From Spirodela intermedia (taxonomy: Eukaryota; Streptophyta; Magnoliopsida; Alismatales; Araceae): a stretch of DNA of 64,000 nt. Each line of letters starts with the position of its first letter. Position 1 is the first letter of the stretch. The notes below the pieces were generated by a model. That model saw nothing but the letters and a program-made list of their open reading frames with translations. It searched no databases and was not told where the DNA came from. The position numbers were made by a program, and so were the translations under genes. This document shows, piece after piece, positions 46,550 through 59,270 of this stretch. Location of the stretch: NCBI GenBank assembly GCA_902729315.2, contig LR746276.1:1908669-1972668 (forward strand). The letters are read 5' to 3'.

Positions 46550-49500
46550 TCAGGTTGCGATCTCATCGACCTCCGAGTTAAAAACGAAGCTCGGGAACGT
46601 GGTCGTTATATCCCTGCAAAGAATGCCAAGAAACATCAGGAACTTGGGTGATTATCCGAGCAAGAAGACAATGCTAAATCTGGGAAAGAATGTGGGTAAT
46701 CTGAGAATTCAGTGATGGAGGGGGCGAATGCTGATTAGCTATAAAAAGATGGGGGGACGCTGTGGAATTGTTGAGGGGAGCTAATGGCAGAAGAGACTGA
46801 AGAGTTCTTGATTTCTCTTAAAAGGGATTGGTCGTTGACCAGGTCATCAGTCCAATGCTGAAAGCCATGGGACAATAGTACATTGCCGAAAGTCAACTCT
46901 GAGCCGAATGGCCAACCAGTTCCCTCTGATCTGTCCTAGAAATCAATCCGCTGTTGAAAGTCGTGGGCTGTTATCTACAACAGGGAGACCCCACCATGCC
47001 AGTTCCTGAACGGGTCAGTTCCAGTCAAAGCATCAGGTTGAGGAGTTTCCAATAATAGGCAACTGGGCTAGGATCAAAAAAGATAGATTTAGGTCAAATA
47101 TTATGTGGTTTGGTAAAGATTCAGGTCCATTTAGTAATATCTACAATGCTCCTGAAACCCGTCAAAGAAAACTGCCGAACAAGTGCACAGAAGAAGGTAT
47201 TTTTTGTAATATCAACTAGATGTGGCAATTGTGCACTAATTCCATGTTTTGGAGGGCATCACTGAAAATTTCCTGTCCAGGTCTAAATATAGTTACCAGG
47301 GAGTAACTTAGTGGGTCAAATAATTGAAAAAATAATTTAGATCAACTTCGATGCAGTATACATGAAGGAGTATGAAGAGAAAGAAATCACCCAAAAAAAA
47401 AAAAAAGAGGGGAGAAAATAAGAAATACACCTGCGGGAATTGATTACTTCCTTGGGAATTACACAATGAAAGAACAGCCATTGGCGCTTACCTGAGATAT
47501 GGTAAAGTCATGATCTTCATAAGTGAGGGATTACGTGAGACGAAGTTCTGCCATTCTTCTTTGTCGATCTTCCCATCCTGGTTTACATCAGCATCAACGA
47601 AGGTCTGCTCACAGTAGCAAGACTCGGGTTAAGAAGAACCATCATGAGACTGAATACTGACTGGGCATCAGTTTTTACTCAAAAAGCGTATAGGATTATT
47701 GATCTGAGATCAGCGGGACTAGCCTTATCGAGAATTATTTCGATGGTCTCATCAGCCAGCTTCATTTCTGATTCACAGAGGAGTGCTATCAGCATCTGCT
47801 TAACCTGCACAAACAGAAGGAAGATGTAGGGTGTTAGGCGCACACAAATGGTTCTAGCCGCTGTGGAGACGGCCAAGAAATGTGGACTGAATGAAGGCTC
47901 TCACTCTTCAGATCAGGAGAAAAAAAGTGGAGCTTCAAGTTTTGGAGAATCTAAAGCCGAAAAAGAATGCGATGCCAAATTCCAAAAAATACAAGTATTT
48001 TTACACTTTGGCATTTCCTATTAATTATTCCCTTGTTACTTGAATCATTTTCTTGATAAGATTGGAATAGGGCCCCCTCTGGGTATTAAAAAAAATGAAA
48101 TATTTTTTAATTTTGACAGATGCACACGATTTTATCTTCTTGAATCAAAATAATAATTTTTTAGGCAAAAAATTTAGTCACAGAAATTTCTTTTTTTATT
48201 GATTTAAGCATAACTAAGTATGCCTAGCATCTCTCCGAGCGACGAAATTAGGAGACAGTAATCTTAACCATAAGCATCATGAGCATTTAAACAAACAGTA
48301 CATGAGACAACTTATGTGCTTAATCTACGATATTAAAAAATTATTTATCAGGCGTACCATTGATATAAGAAAAACAAATCTCAAGAGAAATTAGTTGGGT
48401 GAGGATACAGAGACCAATAAAAATATTGTCTTCAGAAAAAAAAAAAGAATTACCTCTTGTCTTTCAATAAACCCCGTGCTATCCAAATCATAAAGCTTGA
48501 ATGAGACTGCAAAGATAATTAAAAAAATCAGCAAACAGAGTGCAAGACTGTGGGACTGAATGAGACATTAGAAGCTTACAGTCCACTTTGTCTTCGTGTG
48601 GAGCATTTGGGTGGAAGACATTAAGTGCCCGAACAAAATCGCCAAAATCTATCACCCCTTTGTGCTTCACATCAAATAAGTCAAAGATCTGTTCCAAAAC
48701 AAAGGAAAAAAAAGTGTACTATAAGACTCCAAAGCAGCAGATCACAAAGAAAGTTTCTACATGGACCATCACAAGTATCATCAACCAACTCAAAAAGTTA
48801 GATAGAATGTTCCTCGATTGCCGTGTTGTTCACCCTAATGATACAAAAAAAGTTGAAAGTACCCTCCCTGACGTATCTACCCTCCCGAAACACCTCCCTG
48901 AAGTAGCTTTCCTATCTGAATTAAACATAAAATTGATAAACCCAATAGTTAACAAGGAAAAAGGATGGAGAAAAAATAGAATTAAAAAGGCCTGCATCCA
49001 ATGCCCTGAAGACATTCGGAAAAAATGTCGGATAAGAGAAAGAAATAAAAAATCCACACTGATGACTGTACTTTTATTCTTTAACAAATTTTCTGAGAAC
49101 CCACAGACCATGACCATAAACTTACACCCACAAAACGAATAGTCCCTCTAGCTGATCGTTCAGGTTTTATTATCTTTGAAGTGACTATTTGCTATTCTGA
49201 CGGACCAAAAAGTTGCATAGATTTTTTGCTTTTTAGGTTGGTGTTAGGCCACAGTAAATAAAATAAGTAATCTCTACTAGACAAGTAAATTTTGACTAAA
49301 GTTGATGAATGGGAGAGGATTGGTTTCTTCACTCGTTTCAAATCACTGGATTCAATAAACAATAGGTCCTCACTTCTGACTATCGCTGGATACTTTTACT
49401 TTTCTTTCGACCCAACACAAACCGGATCAGTTGGTTACCTATTCTCCTTTATGAGACATTTATGCAATGATTTCGCCGTTTTACCGTATAGCCACCATTC

Positions 49501-51993
49501 TAACTTTAGTTTCTAGTGGTAATGCAAGCAGTAACTTTGTCGCCTTGCCCTTAACCTTCCACAATTGAAACGATATCTGACAACAAAACTAATAGATTCA
49601 GAATCACGTTTCCGTCTCAAACTAACTCAGTTCAATTCTCAGCCAATTTAAAATGATCTGTGTCTGAATAGATAAACCACACACATGACAGATGAGAGAA
49701 ACCATGCTTTGGGTGGGCAAAGCCAATAAGACATATGTGACTCATGCCATTGCATGAGCCATCGCAGGACAAGACCCTTCCTGATCTGGCAACCAAAACG
49801 TTGAATATTAAAGAAAAATCATGAACGGGATCAATTCTGTAAAGCCTTCAAGATGTCCCATGAGGTAACGAAGAGGAAGAAAATGATGGAGAGGAAGAGG
49901 TAAAAAATCGGAAAGGAACAAGAAAGGAAAAGGAAAAATAATAAAAAAGAGATGAGGATATACACCGTCAGTACCATCAGTTTTTGTGTTTTTAACCTTC
50001 TACTTAAATTTTAAATATAGAGCAGTAAACAATCAGTATAATATTGGCATAAAAAAGGCTATAACATGCGATTTCACTGGGCAGCGATCATTACTTTCTA
50101 TAAAAGACCACTGCATGTAACAGAAACTTTTTCCTCTTAAATAGTGCTCTTCCATTATCCTAGGACTTTCCCAGATGAAGACCATCGTTTAACCAAATAC
50201 CCCTTTATGTAATAAAAAAATTCCAAAAGAAGATGAAAATAATTCATTACAAACCCACGAAGTAAGATGATATACTGGCTTCTTATATGCAAGTTTTAAC
50301 AAAAAATAACGGGGACAGAGATAATATATTACCCGGTTTGCAAAAAGGTTCTCCTTTTTCCTATTTTTAAATAAAGCTAGCTGAAACTCTTCCTGCGAAA
50401 AACAGACATAAATATTAACCTAAGAAAAAGTGAGGTAAATATCACCGGGCACACATAATGAAAGGAAGAACAAGAAGTGATCCATTGATTTTGAATAAGT
50501 CAAAAAGAAACAGAGCTCCCAGTGCCAAAACTATCAAAAAATCTACGACTATAATATTTAAGGAAAAATTATAATAGTAATTTCATCTTCAAAAACTGTA
50601 ACGTAACTCAAATTTCGATACATCTATTGAATGTTCAGTCTATATTATTGGTGAATTGACTTTTGTTTGATATCCATATGGGAACCGGGCTTCCAATTGA
50701 GCCTAGATAACTCAGTAACTGTGAAGCTTTTGAAGAGGAAAAAACTTGTAGAATACTTTTCTTTGTAAGACTCTTCTATACCGAAAAATTATGTGATTAA
50801 CCCAAATGTACATGAAGATCAAAATAACAAGGGAAAAACTTTAACAAGAATAGGATAAAAATTAACGAAATTTCAGGGACACGTTACACAATGATTTTTG
50901 ACACAAAACGTCTACATATGCCACCATTTTCTCAATTAACAGAGCCGCAAAGTTTGAAATTTTAGCTTTACTACTTAATCTAGTAAAGATAAAATGTTAC
51001 TGAGTTACCAGTGCTAATGATGTTAAACAGCATAGAAAAAGGTTCTGAACTGAAAAAATAAATTTATAATCCTTGCTAACGCCATTACTGATCACAAAAT
51101 CGTGTGGAGAAGGTATCGTCCGTTTAGAAAAGTGCACAGAGAGAGATTACGGTTTTATTTAGGGAGAAACATTAAACACCTAATGAACGTGTTCCAGGAG
51201 AAATTACACTACCTTGCTAATGAGGCCATCATCAATAACAGAACTACTAATGCTCTTGAACAACTCAAACAGGGCCTCAACTTCACTGACAGTAACTACA
51301 AAAGAGAATAAAGGAAAAAGAAAATGAGATAAGTCGCAAGGTAAAAAGGACACAACAGAACCAAGCAGAGGCTACTGGAATAAAACTGTATAAAAATCTA
51401 ACCATATCGGCTTTATATTTTGACAATGATTTGACTTCAGAAAAACCAGAGTCAGTACAACAGTCTAAGTTTTCAGGACCAATACAATCTTCATGCTTTT
51501 AGCTTACCTGAGAGTATTTTCTGTGCTTTTGTTTGCACTAATTACACTAAGCATCACTTATATGTAGTTTTCTCCTTAGGGGCTGCCAGTAAAATCGTGT
51601 TATTTGTCTCTTTTCTCTTTTTTTTCTTTTTTTTCTGTTCCTTTTTTCCTTGTTCTTTTTTTCCTTTTTTTTTGGGGTTGTTGGAAAAGGACTTGAAAAC
51701 GGTTCAGACGCTTTTTCACAGTTGAGAACAGAAGGTTGCATATTTATAAATCTTTAAAAGATAAAAAATATATCCCACAAGAGAGACCTGATATCTGTCA
51801 GTTTGCTTGATCTGGAGAAAAGCAAGTGAAATAGTATTCTCGACTATGAGAAACTGATAATGACCATCACCACCAACACAATCTAAAAGTTGCTGGCAAA
51901 TTATGTATACTTACAGGCCGTTTGGGAAGCAAGAGACACGGGATCTTCGTGTCCAGGGAACTGTCTTCTGTGTTTAGACGAAAAGCAGCCCAT
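46550..51993 (-). CDS. CBL1: Calcineurin B-like calcium sensor CBL1/CBL9
   Basis: Eight exons (minus): 51993-51915, 51295-51213, 50392-50333, 48688-48580, 48506-48454, 47804-47724, 47604-47492 and 46613-46550. They give 213 aa, the exact length of Arabidopsis CBL1. It starts [10 protein letters not shown]: Gly2 for myristoylation and Cys3 for S-acylation, so plasma-membrane anchoring is expected. Four EF-hands are present, with [24 protein letters not shown] and [14 protein letters not shown] clear. The C-terminal FPSF motif carries Ser201, the known CIPK phosphorylation site. CBL1/9 recruit CIPK kinases to transport targets such as K+ channels. The intron after ILDK appears to use a GC donor (AAG|gctagt). 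CBL1 and CBL9 are not separable here. Confidence 0.92.
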
Positions 51994-52036
51994 TTACCAA
52001 TCAGGACTAACAAGAACAACTCCAACCTTCAGAAGG

Positions 52037-52063
52037 TCAATTATCCACCGCCACCTCCGCCAT
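52037..52063 (-). other. Candidate upstream ORF in the CBL1 leader
   Basis: ATG at 52063 opens an 8-codon frame (MAEVAVDN) ending TGA at 52037, 43 bp before the CBL1 ATG, inside what should be the second leader exon. Its ATG lies after the likely acceptor CTGCAG near 52073. The leader also has a probable intron: donor CAG|gtgagt at 52508, acceptor near 52073. Confidence 0.4.
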
Positions 52064-52770
52064 TAGCAGTTGTCTGCAGCGCATGTACATGTCCATATAC
52101 ACCCAACTGCAATACCACAAAAAAAAAAATAGAAAAATGAATGTATCAATAAAGCTTATGACGAAAATAAGCATCCCGGTCAATCGAATTCCTGGAAAAT
52201 CCGAGCTAGATATTTACTAAATCAAGCTTGAACGGGGAATGGGGAATTTTCCTTCCGATGCTACTCCACCAAATCAAAACAATTCAAATCCGAAATTCGC
52301 GCTTCTGAAGCGGAGCTGCAACCTTTGGATCCCCAAAAAACCAAAACGACAGGGAGATCTCAGGAATCAGAATCACGGCATAATCAAGATCAGCAGAGAG
52401 ATGCCAGAAATAAACTTTTTCCAAACGGGAAATGAATGACGGAGGTGACGTGACCGGTGAAAGACGACGTGAAACACAAAGTGGAAGCGAAGACGAAGCA
52501 GGACTCACCTGAAGACGAACGAACCAACGCGCGGAGAAATCACCGAGAGACAGACACAGAGCGAAGGGGGAAGAGGGGGAGAGGAAGAGGCTAAATAGGG
52601 CGGTGGCGCTTGCCGGTGGGATCTGACGGCTACGAAGCGCAGTATGGGGAAACAGCCGGCGTTTTATCGCTCTGTTCTTCCTTCGTCGGACGCCGTTGTG
52701 ATCAGAAGGAGAGGCGGTGGATATTGAACGAGTTGGTATCAAGCCGAAAGTCTAGCCATTCTTGTGTCGC

Positions 52771-52893
52771 CACGTGTCTAGAAACCCGTGAACTGTCTGT
52801 CTATCTCCTGAACGCATGAAATATGCTACGCATCAGACACTGGATCATTGAAACTGGCTTCCCTCCCAACGGTCTCCCTGCCTCGATCACGTG
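52771..52893 (-). promoter_or_regulatory. G-box/ABRE-like motifs upstream of CBL1
   Basis: CACGTG cores occur at 52771-52776 (GCCACGTGTC) and 52888-52893, roughly 0.15-0.4 kb upstream of the likely first leader exon of CBL1. ABRE-type elements would fit known ABA/stress regulation of CBL1; this is inference from motif and position only. Confidence 0.45.
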
Positions 52894-52899
52894 AAGGAA

Positions 52900-53101
52900 G
52901 TAATGAGCCACAACCTTTTTGGAACATCGCGGGCATCGTTTTCAGGGGCACCTCCACAGGCTACATCAAAAGGAAGGATCAAAACAAATATTGCATAAAT
53001 AATGTATATGGGCTTTTGTAAAACAAAATATACCAGCGACGAAAATCATATTCCATACATAGTCCAAATCCCACAAGAAACCATCCACTTATATTGAGTA
53101 C

Positions 53102-53143
<42 letters not shown>

Positions 53144-55344
53144 CCCGTCGTTGACCATACATTGCATATAAGACAATACCATATCAATTATTAACCATTC
53201 TAAAAAAACGCATATATATTAAAAAAATAGCTTCCTCTTTTTGCTTGAAAATATTATAAGAAACTACTGAATACATGGGTGCAAGTCAACGCTCCTGTAT
53301 CTTTGGGTTGACCTTTTGAATGCGAGGATGCCAAGTAATGATTGCAGTGTGCTGGTTTGAGGAATCTAAGCCATGAAAAATATCGTGATGCATATGACCA
53401 ACTAGGAACAATTTATTGTGATTCTTGGAGGTGTCTAGGATCTTGAAGAGTCAAACCCAAATCAGATCGTGTGATTTTTACCACCCATCAAACTGCTTCT
53501 GTTGAGACTTTAGTCAACTTAGGGGTGGTGAGATACATATTTGATGAGCCAAGGTCTTTAAAATAATAATAATAATAATAAATGAGGAAAATTATATTAG
53601 TCATTAAACGTTTTAAATATGCTTCGCTAGACAAATATCCGAATATTGTTTTTCCAGCTTTTCAGTTAGTTACTCGATGTATCTAAAATTGCATTTTAAA
53701 TACTTTTTAAAAAAATAATTTACTTTTTTTGGTAGTTTCTGCGGTTTTTCCCTCCCCACTAACCAGTAACAAGGTCCTCTGCTCATCTGGCGCACAAGGG
53801 ACCACGTTGGATTCCGAGCCTTCATTACGCCACCTCACGCGAGGGATCCTCCTACCTACCAGGGAATATCCCAAGATTCTTTTGACTTCAACCGTTCCTT
53901 CTTTTACCATGGGGCCAAAAAGGGCATTAAAAAAGCATTAAAAGAGCATGGGGAGACTCCCTAAATAAGGCAATGGGGCAAATAATAGATATTTAAATAC
54001 TTCACATGCAGAATATGTATTTACTAAAAAGTATTGAATTATTGTCCGTTGCCCAAGCTTGATTGGCTAGATTCGACTGCACCCCCTAACATCACTAATG
54101 GCTACCATTTTCAGCTAACAACTTATTGTCGGCAAGTGGGTGAATGCTTGGAATTTTGGTTGGTATTTGTAACGAAAAATTGACTTTATGGTTCTTCTCC
54201 TCACGGTCAACCATCAAATGAATGGTCGGCTGCCAAATTTCCTTCTGTAGGTAATGTCATGTGCGCGTCATCATCCATACGGCTCTCTTGAGGATTGGGC
54301 ATAGACTTCTCACCACACGACTTGTCAGCAGTGTGATGGTTTAGTTCTTCAATATGGAGTAATGTGCAGATAGAAACCTTTAATCTACGCATGATAAACA
54401 GGTAGCCTAGATAGAGTAAATAACCGTGGTCTGAAAATAAATAAATAAATAAGGTTGAACATAGACTTCACTTATTCTGGATGCAAGGTTTTTATTCATG
54501 TAAAAAGAGAAATTGCTATAACACTTTTATAGCTTGATGAGTTTGGATTACCCGAATAACATGAGAATAATTTGATGCTCTTATTTATATGTCAAGTAAA
54601 GTTTCTAATGTTTCCTCAACTTAGGCAAAACAAATAGATTGATGAATCCATCATTGCTAATGTTGGTAAACTTGACCACAATACTAATGCCATTTTAAAC
54701 CATAATTATTGTAACAATGAAAAATGATTTTAGATAATAGGTCTTATATTTCATACGGCATTAATATTTAATAATATGTAATAGAATTAGAATCGAGCAA
54801 TGCTAAAAGTTGCATGAAATCTCATATGTTTTAAGTGAAAAATAAATAATTTTCAGGTATTATATGTACCACTGTTTGGACAAGAGCATGCAAATTTTAG
54901 TAATTTGATTAGAAATGCACATGCTATGTGATGTTTTTCTAACATCACATGAAAAGTATGCTTATAACGTTGACTACGATTGAAAAAAATTCCCACATAA
55001 ATGGGGGGAACTAGGTGACCTAAAATGTCTAGAATCAACTAATGAATACACCGATTAGTCTTCCTTATTAAAACGACCTTCAAAGTAGGAAGTGACCTCT
55101 TATATGTGTTCACAGGGAACAAAAGGCATGCTACTCTTGCCTTATTTCCTAAATAGGGCCACACCCTCGTTCACAAATCACGACAGATTTCTCAAGAAAA
55201 TTCAGCTACCAGTTCCATAGGTGACATAACTCAAGGGATGTGCGGTCCCCGGAGAACATGGTGGTCATAAGAGAGGAGAAGTTGGCCACGTGTAACGTCA
55301 CCATCTTTCCACATGTGAAGCCTTGAATTCGTCACCCGCCGTAC
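52900..55344. other. Intergenic region between divergent CBL1 and SnRK2
   Basis: No gene recognised. Contains (CT)n at 53106-53139, (AAT)n at 53561-53581 and AT-rich stretches at 53990-55050. A small less AT-rich patch (53720-53940) has open frames on both strands, none resembling a known family. Confidence 0.6.
55287..55292 (+). promoter_or_regulatory. ABRE/G-box upstream of SnRK2
   Basis: CACGTG within GGCCACGTGTAACGTCA, an ABRE-like core followed by an ACGTCA motif, about 0.83 kb upstream of the SnRK2 ATG. A (GA)n tract (56073-56107) lies in the immediate leader. Confidence 0.4.
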
Positions 55345-55671
55345 TAAAGATTTCTCTAAGATGGGCTCCGGGAGGAGATGCAATGTCACCTTCTCACTGG
55401 ATTTACAGGGACAGGCAGAGAGAGAGAGATGGATGAGCGTAGTTGACCGGGGACGTCAAGACATATGTCGAAATGTTTTTGGATGTGCTTGATGGGTTTC
55501 CTTTAAAGATTTTCTCTAGGATGGACTCCGGGAGAAGATGCAGTGTCACCTTCTCGTTGCATATACAGGGACAGAGAGGGAGGTAGGGAGAGAGAGAGAG
55601 AGAGTTGACCGAGGACGTCAGGTAGGACGTCGAAATGTTTGTGGATGTGCTCGATGGGGTTTTCAGGAGGA
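55345..55671 (+). repeat. ~159-bp tandem duplication upstream of SnRK2
   Basis: Unit 1 (55345-55503) and unit 2 (55504-55671) share, in order, TAAAGAT.TTCTCTA.GATGG.CTCCGGGAG, ATGCA.TGTCACCTTCTC, ACAGGGACAG followed by a GA run, GTTGACCG.GGACGTCA, GTCGAAATGTTT.TGGATGTGCT and GATGGG. Each unit carries a TTGACC W-box core and a GACGTC motif, so these elements are doubled in the upstream region. Confidence 0.85.
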
Positions 55672-56117
55672 GAATATTCTACGCGGAGACAGACTACTTT
55701 TTGTATTGCATTATTGGGGCGTCGTGGGAGGAGACTGAACGGGAACAGGAACTGGATCAGATGCAGACGTCAAGCATATGATTTGACTGGTGTAGAGGAC
55801 TGGCTTACCCACAATAGAAGTCTAAGGCACCATCCTCCTACGCTATCGGCCGACGAATTGTCATCTTCCGCCTCCCTCTGATGGGACCTCTCCGACGGGG
55901 TTCTCTGCGGTGGCCACACCCGCCACCTGTCACCATGACGTCGGAGTCCCGAGCCAGCAATGGTTCGTCGCTTGGAAGCGACTCACCCTTCCCCTTCCTC
56001 CGCAATTCCCCCCATGCCCACTAATTCTCCCCCTTCCAATCTCTTCCCTACGAGCTAAGAGGAGAGAGACAGGATAGAGAGAGAGAGAGAGATAGAGAGA
56101 GAGAGAGGACTTACCCG

Positions 56118-58030
56118 ATGGAGGAGAGCTACGAGCTGCTGAAGGATCTGGGGTCGGGGAACTTCGGGGTGGCGAGACTGGTGAGGCATAAGAGGACCAG
56201 GGAGCTTCTCGCCGTCAAGTACATCGAGAGGGGCAACAAGGTGAGGACCAAGGAAGCTCTGATGAATCTGGGACCCTTCTTCTCGGGGGTGCCCTTCGAT
56301 TGAAACCGTTACCTGTGATCTTCAGATAGATGAGAAGGTGCAGAGAGAAATCATCAATCACAGGTCACTGAGGCATCCGAATATCATACAGTTCAAGGAG
56401 GTACGATCAGTTCTTTCTGAACCCTTTCGGATTCATAAATAGCGTTGTTGGAGCTCTTGCTTGTATTAATCTTACTCTTTTTTGAACATGATACTGATAT
56501 CTGGTAAGATTTTCAAGATTGAAACAAACAAGATGTTAATTAAATTGGCTCACGGCTGATTAATATGGATTGAAAAAGTTCGCAAAACTGACCGAAGGGT
56601 ACTCACAGGTTATGCTGACGCCGACGCATCTGGCGATTGTTATGGAATATGCCGCGGGGGGGGAGCTCTTCCAGAGGATATGCAATGCCGGTCGATTCAG
56701 CGAGGACGAGGTTCGATATAATATGATCCTAGATCTTCTTCTTTGTTTATTCAATTCATAGCTTCTGAGGTCTAATGCGGTTCAGGTGATAAACAGGCAA
56801 GATTCTTCTTCCAGCAGCTGATATCTGGGGTCAGCTACTGCCATTCCATGGTAAGCCATGGACCGAGTCACTGACCAGAGCTTGCTCGAGCACGTGAGGA
56901 AAATAGTCAACGAGGACTTTTGGGTAACTTTCTGTGAGTTGTTGCAGGAAATCTGTCATAGGGATCTTAAGCTGGAGAACACACTCCTGGATGGGAGCCC
57001 TGCACCACGTCTTAAAATCTGTGATTTTGGTTACTCCAAGGTAGATTATTTCACCCATTTTATTATATACTGGAGTTTGCAGTCGATTCTAATTTCCATC
57101 AAACCTATATTAGTGGGAGGTTTCTGTAAATGCAGTCTGGCTTGCTGCATTCCCAACCGAAATCAACGGTAGGAACTCCAGCATACATGGCGCCAGAAGT
57201 TCTGTCAAGAAAGGAGTATGATGGCAAGGTAGGAGAAATATATCCAGAAAAAAAAAAAAAAACTACCCTAGCAATTAGCATGATTTCTTTCTGTTATAGA
57301 ACCAGGGCATACCTCCGGTGCCTTCTTTGACTTGGGTTTTGTCAGAAGTATCAGCGATTAGATTTCTACCCGGCGTCCCCTGATTTCTGGTTCTCACTGT
57401 CACGTTCTATAATCCATAGATTGCAGATGTGTGGTCCTGTGGAGTAACATTATACGTGATGCTGGTGGGAGCATACCCTTTTGAGGATCCCGCGGATCCC
57501 CGAAATTTCCGCAAGACCATAAGCGTAGGTCCTTGCTTTAATCAAATAATCTAGGCTCCAAGGAATTTGAAAATTCTGTAATCACTCACCTTGGCGATGA
57601 ACCAGCGAATTCTGAGTGCCCAATACTCGATCCCGGATTACGTGCGCGTGTCCAAGGATTGCCGGCAGGTTCTGTCTCGGATTTTTGTTGACAATCCGTT
57701 GAAGGTACGCTTGTCGCAATTAAACATCCTCTGGTTGAAATTCTCAGTCGTTTCTAATGCCTCTGTTGTCTCTATTACATCTGGAAGAGGATCACAATCC
57801 CTGAAATAAAGAACCACCCCTGGTTTCTAAAGAACTTGCCAAAAGAGCTTGTGGACGATGGGAAGACAAACTACAGCAGTGCAGATGAGAACCGCCATGC
57901 CCAGAGTGTTGAGGAGATAAGCCGTATCGTCCAAGAGGCAAGAACTGTTGCTAAGGGTTCCAATGCTGCCGGCCAATCGGCGACAATTGAGACCGAAGAC
58001 AACAACAACGGCGGCTTTCTGTCATCGTGA
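56118..58030 (+). CDS. SnRK2 Ser/Thr kinase (SAPK3/SnRK2.7-like)
   Basis: Nine exons: 56118-56240, 56326-56400, 56609-56710, 56797-56850, 56948-57040, 57136-57228, 57420-57524, 57606-57704 and 57788-58030. All are phase 0, giving 328 aa. The nine-exon layout is typical of SnRK2 genes. Motifs: GSGNFGVA (12-19), Lys34, HRDLKLEN (Asp124), DFGYSK (144-149), activation loop [21 protein letters not shown] with Ser159/Thr160. The C-terminus has the SnRK2 box ([12 protein letters not shown]) followed by a short tail lacking the long acidic ABA box of group 3. This points to group 1/2, with closest resemblance to rice SAPK3. These kinases respond to osmotic stress, weakly or not to ABA. The first exon begins [10 protein letters not shown]. 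Confidence 0.9.
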
Positions 58031-59270
58031 TTTTTTTTTTGACTCAGAACAAAAAGTTCTCGACATGCAAACAATGACGGATGTAATTCTATATAGAGGA
58101 ATTGATGGGAAAAGGAACCGTCGTGTACATTAATATGGTTAGCAGATTGTGTCTCGTAAATTCCTGATTCGACTCAGTAGCGAAAAATAGCAAGAGCAGG
58201 AGTCTGTCCTGGACTTGGAAAAGGCTAAAGCCATTTCAGATTCTCCAATTTATCGGTCGCCGGAACCGCTTTTCGTTGATAGATTTGTAGAGAGAGAACG
58301 AGAGCTCGTTTTGCTTGTTCTTAATCTTAATCAGCCGAATAAAACTCCCTGATCCGAAGTCGACGCCAGAGTTCTCATCCTCTCCCTCTAGGTGAGAAGG
58401 CACGGCGCGAGAACGAAGGCCACGGAGCTCACCTTTCTCCGCGACGCGCAGGTAAGCTGGCTGCACTTCGATCCAGAAGGACAACTCAGAGCACTCCCCG
58501 TTGACATTGTATGTGCCGATGGCATCCTCGATCGCTATCTGCTCGCCGGGAAGTTGCTAGGAAAGCGGAAGAACAGCGGAGGACGTCCGCAAGCGGCGGC
58601 GAGACGAGGAAACCAGAGTACTCCAGCGGCGGACAGTCTGGCCCGAGTCACGACTGCCTCGCCGTCATCTCTCTGCCGCCTCGAGGACCTTCATCTGAGC
58701 TTCATCTGTTGCTCCAGCCATCCGACGGGGAAGAAGAACCGGACAGGCGGGGATCCATCTCTCTCTCTCTCTCGACCTCCCTCCCTCCCCCTACAAATCT
58801 TTTAAATATTAAATTATGAATTTATTGGAATATTTTTTAATGATTTATAAATGAGGGATTAAAACGTAAATAGTTAAAAATAACGGCATCAATATATTTC
58901 CTGATGAACTGACTCACGGCACTTCTTTCTTTCTCCCTCTCTATAATACCCTTCGGCTTGCAAATTAATCGCAAGGGTGCTCTCTCTCCCTCTGCAAACA
59001 AATCTTTTAAATCATAAATTATGAAGTTATTGCAATTACATGTAATTTAAGTATAAATGAGGGATTAATATGTAAAAGTAGTAAAAATAACGGTCAAAAA
59101 TAACGGCACCGTCATATATCCTGATGGGCCGAATGGCTCGGTCGACTTATCTTAGCCGTTAGAATTAACCAGCACGGTAACTTCACCTTTAGGTGAGTTC
59201 ACCTCCGCCTATTTATTGACCTTTCCCGCGCGCCAGTCGCACGGTAGCCGAAGTTGCAGAGGGAGAGGGC
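58031..59270. other. Intergenic between SnRK2 and XPF, with an unassigned GC-rich open stretch
   Basis: After the SnRK2 3' flank a GC-rich stretch (about 58390-58800) is open on the plus strand for 137 codons and partly on the minus strand. It includes a splice-like CTCTAG|GTGAG and CGCAG|GTAAG context. I recognise no family in any frame. It ends in a CT microsatellite and leads into the repeat at 58760-59133. It could be a leader exon, a decayed gene or chance. Confidence 0.35.
58760..59133 (+). repeat. ~205-bp direct duplication upstream of XPF
   Basis: Both units begin with a CT-rich run. They then read AAATCTTTTAAAT.(A)TAAATTATGAA.TTATTG, TATAAATGAGGGATTAA, a TAAAAATAACGG segment and ATATTTCCTGATG / ATATATCCTGATG. 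Anchor positions are 58795 and 59000. The second unit ends about 140 bp before the XPF ATG. Confidence 0.8.

Noticed and set aside
53707-53941. Overlapping open frames on both strands in the CBL1-SnRK2 interval
   Set aside because: Short, mutually antisense, without recognisable domains or splice context.
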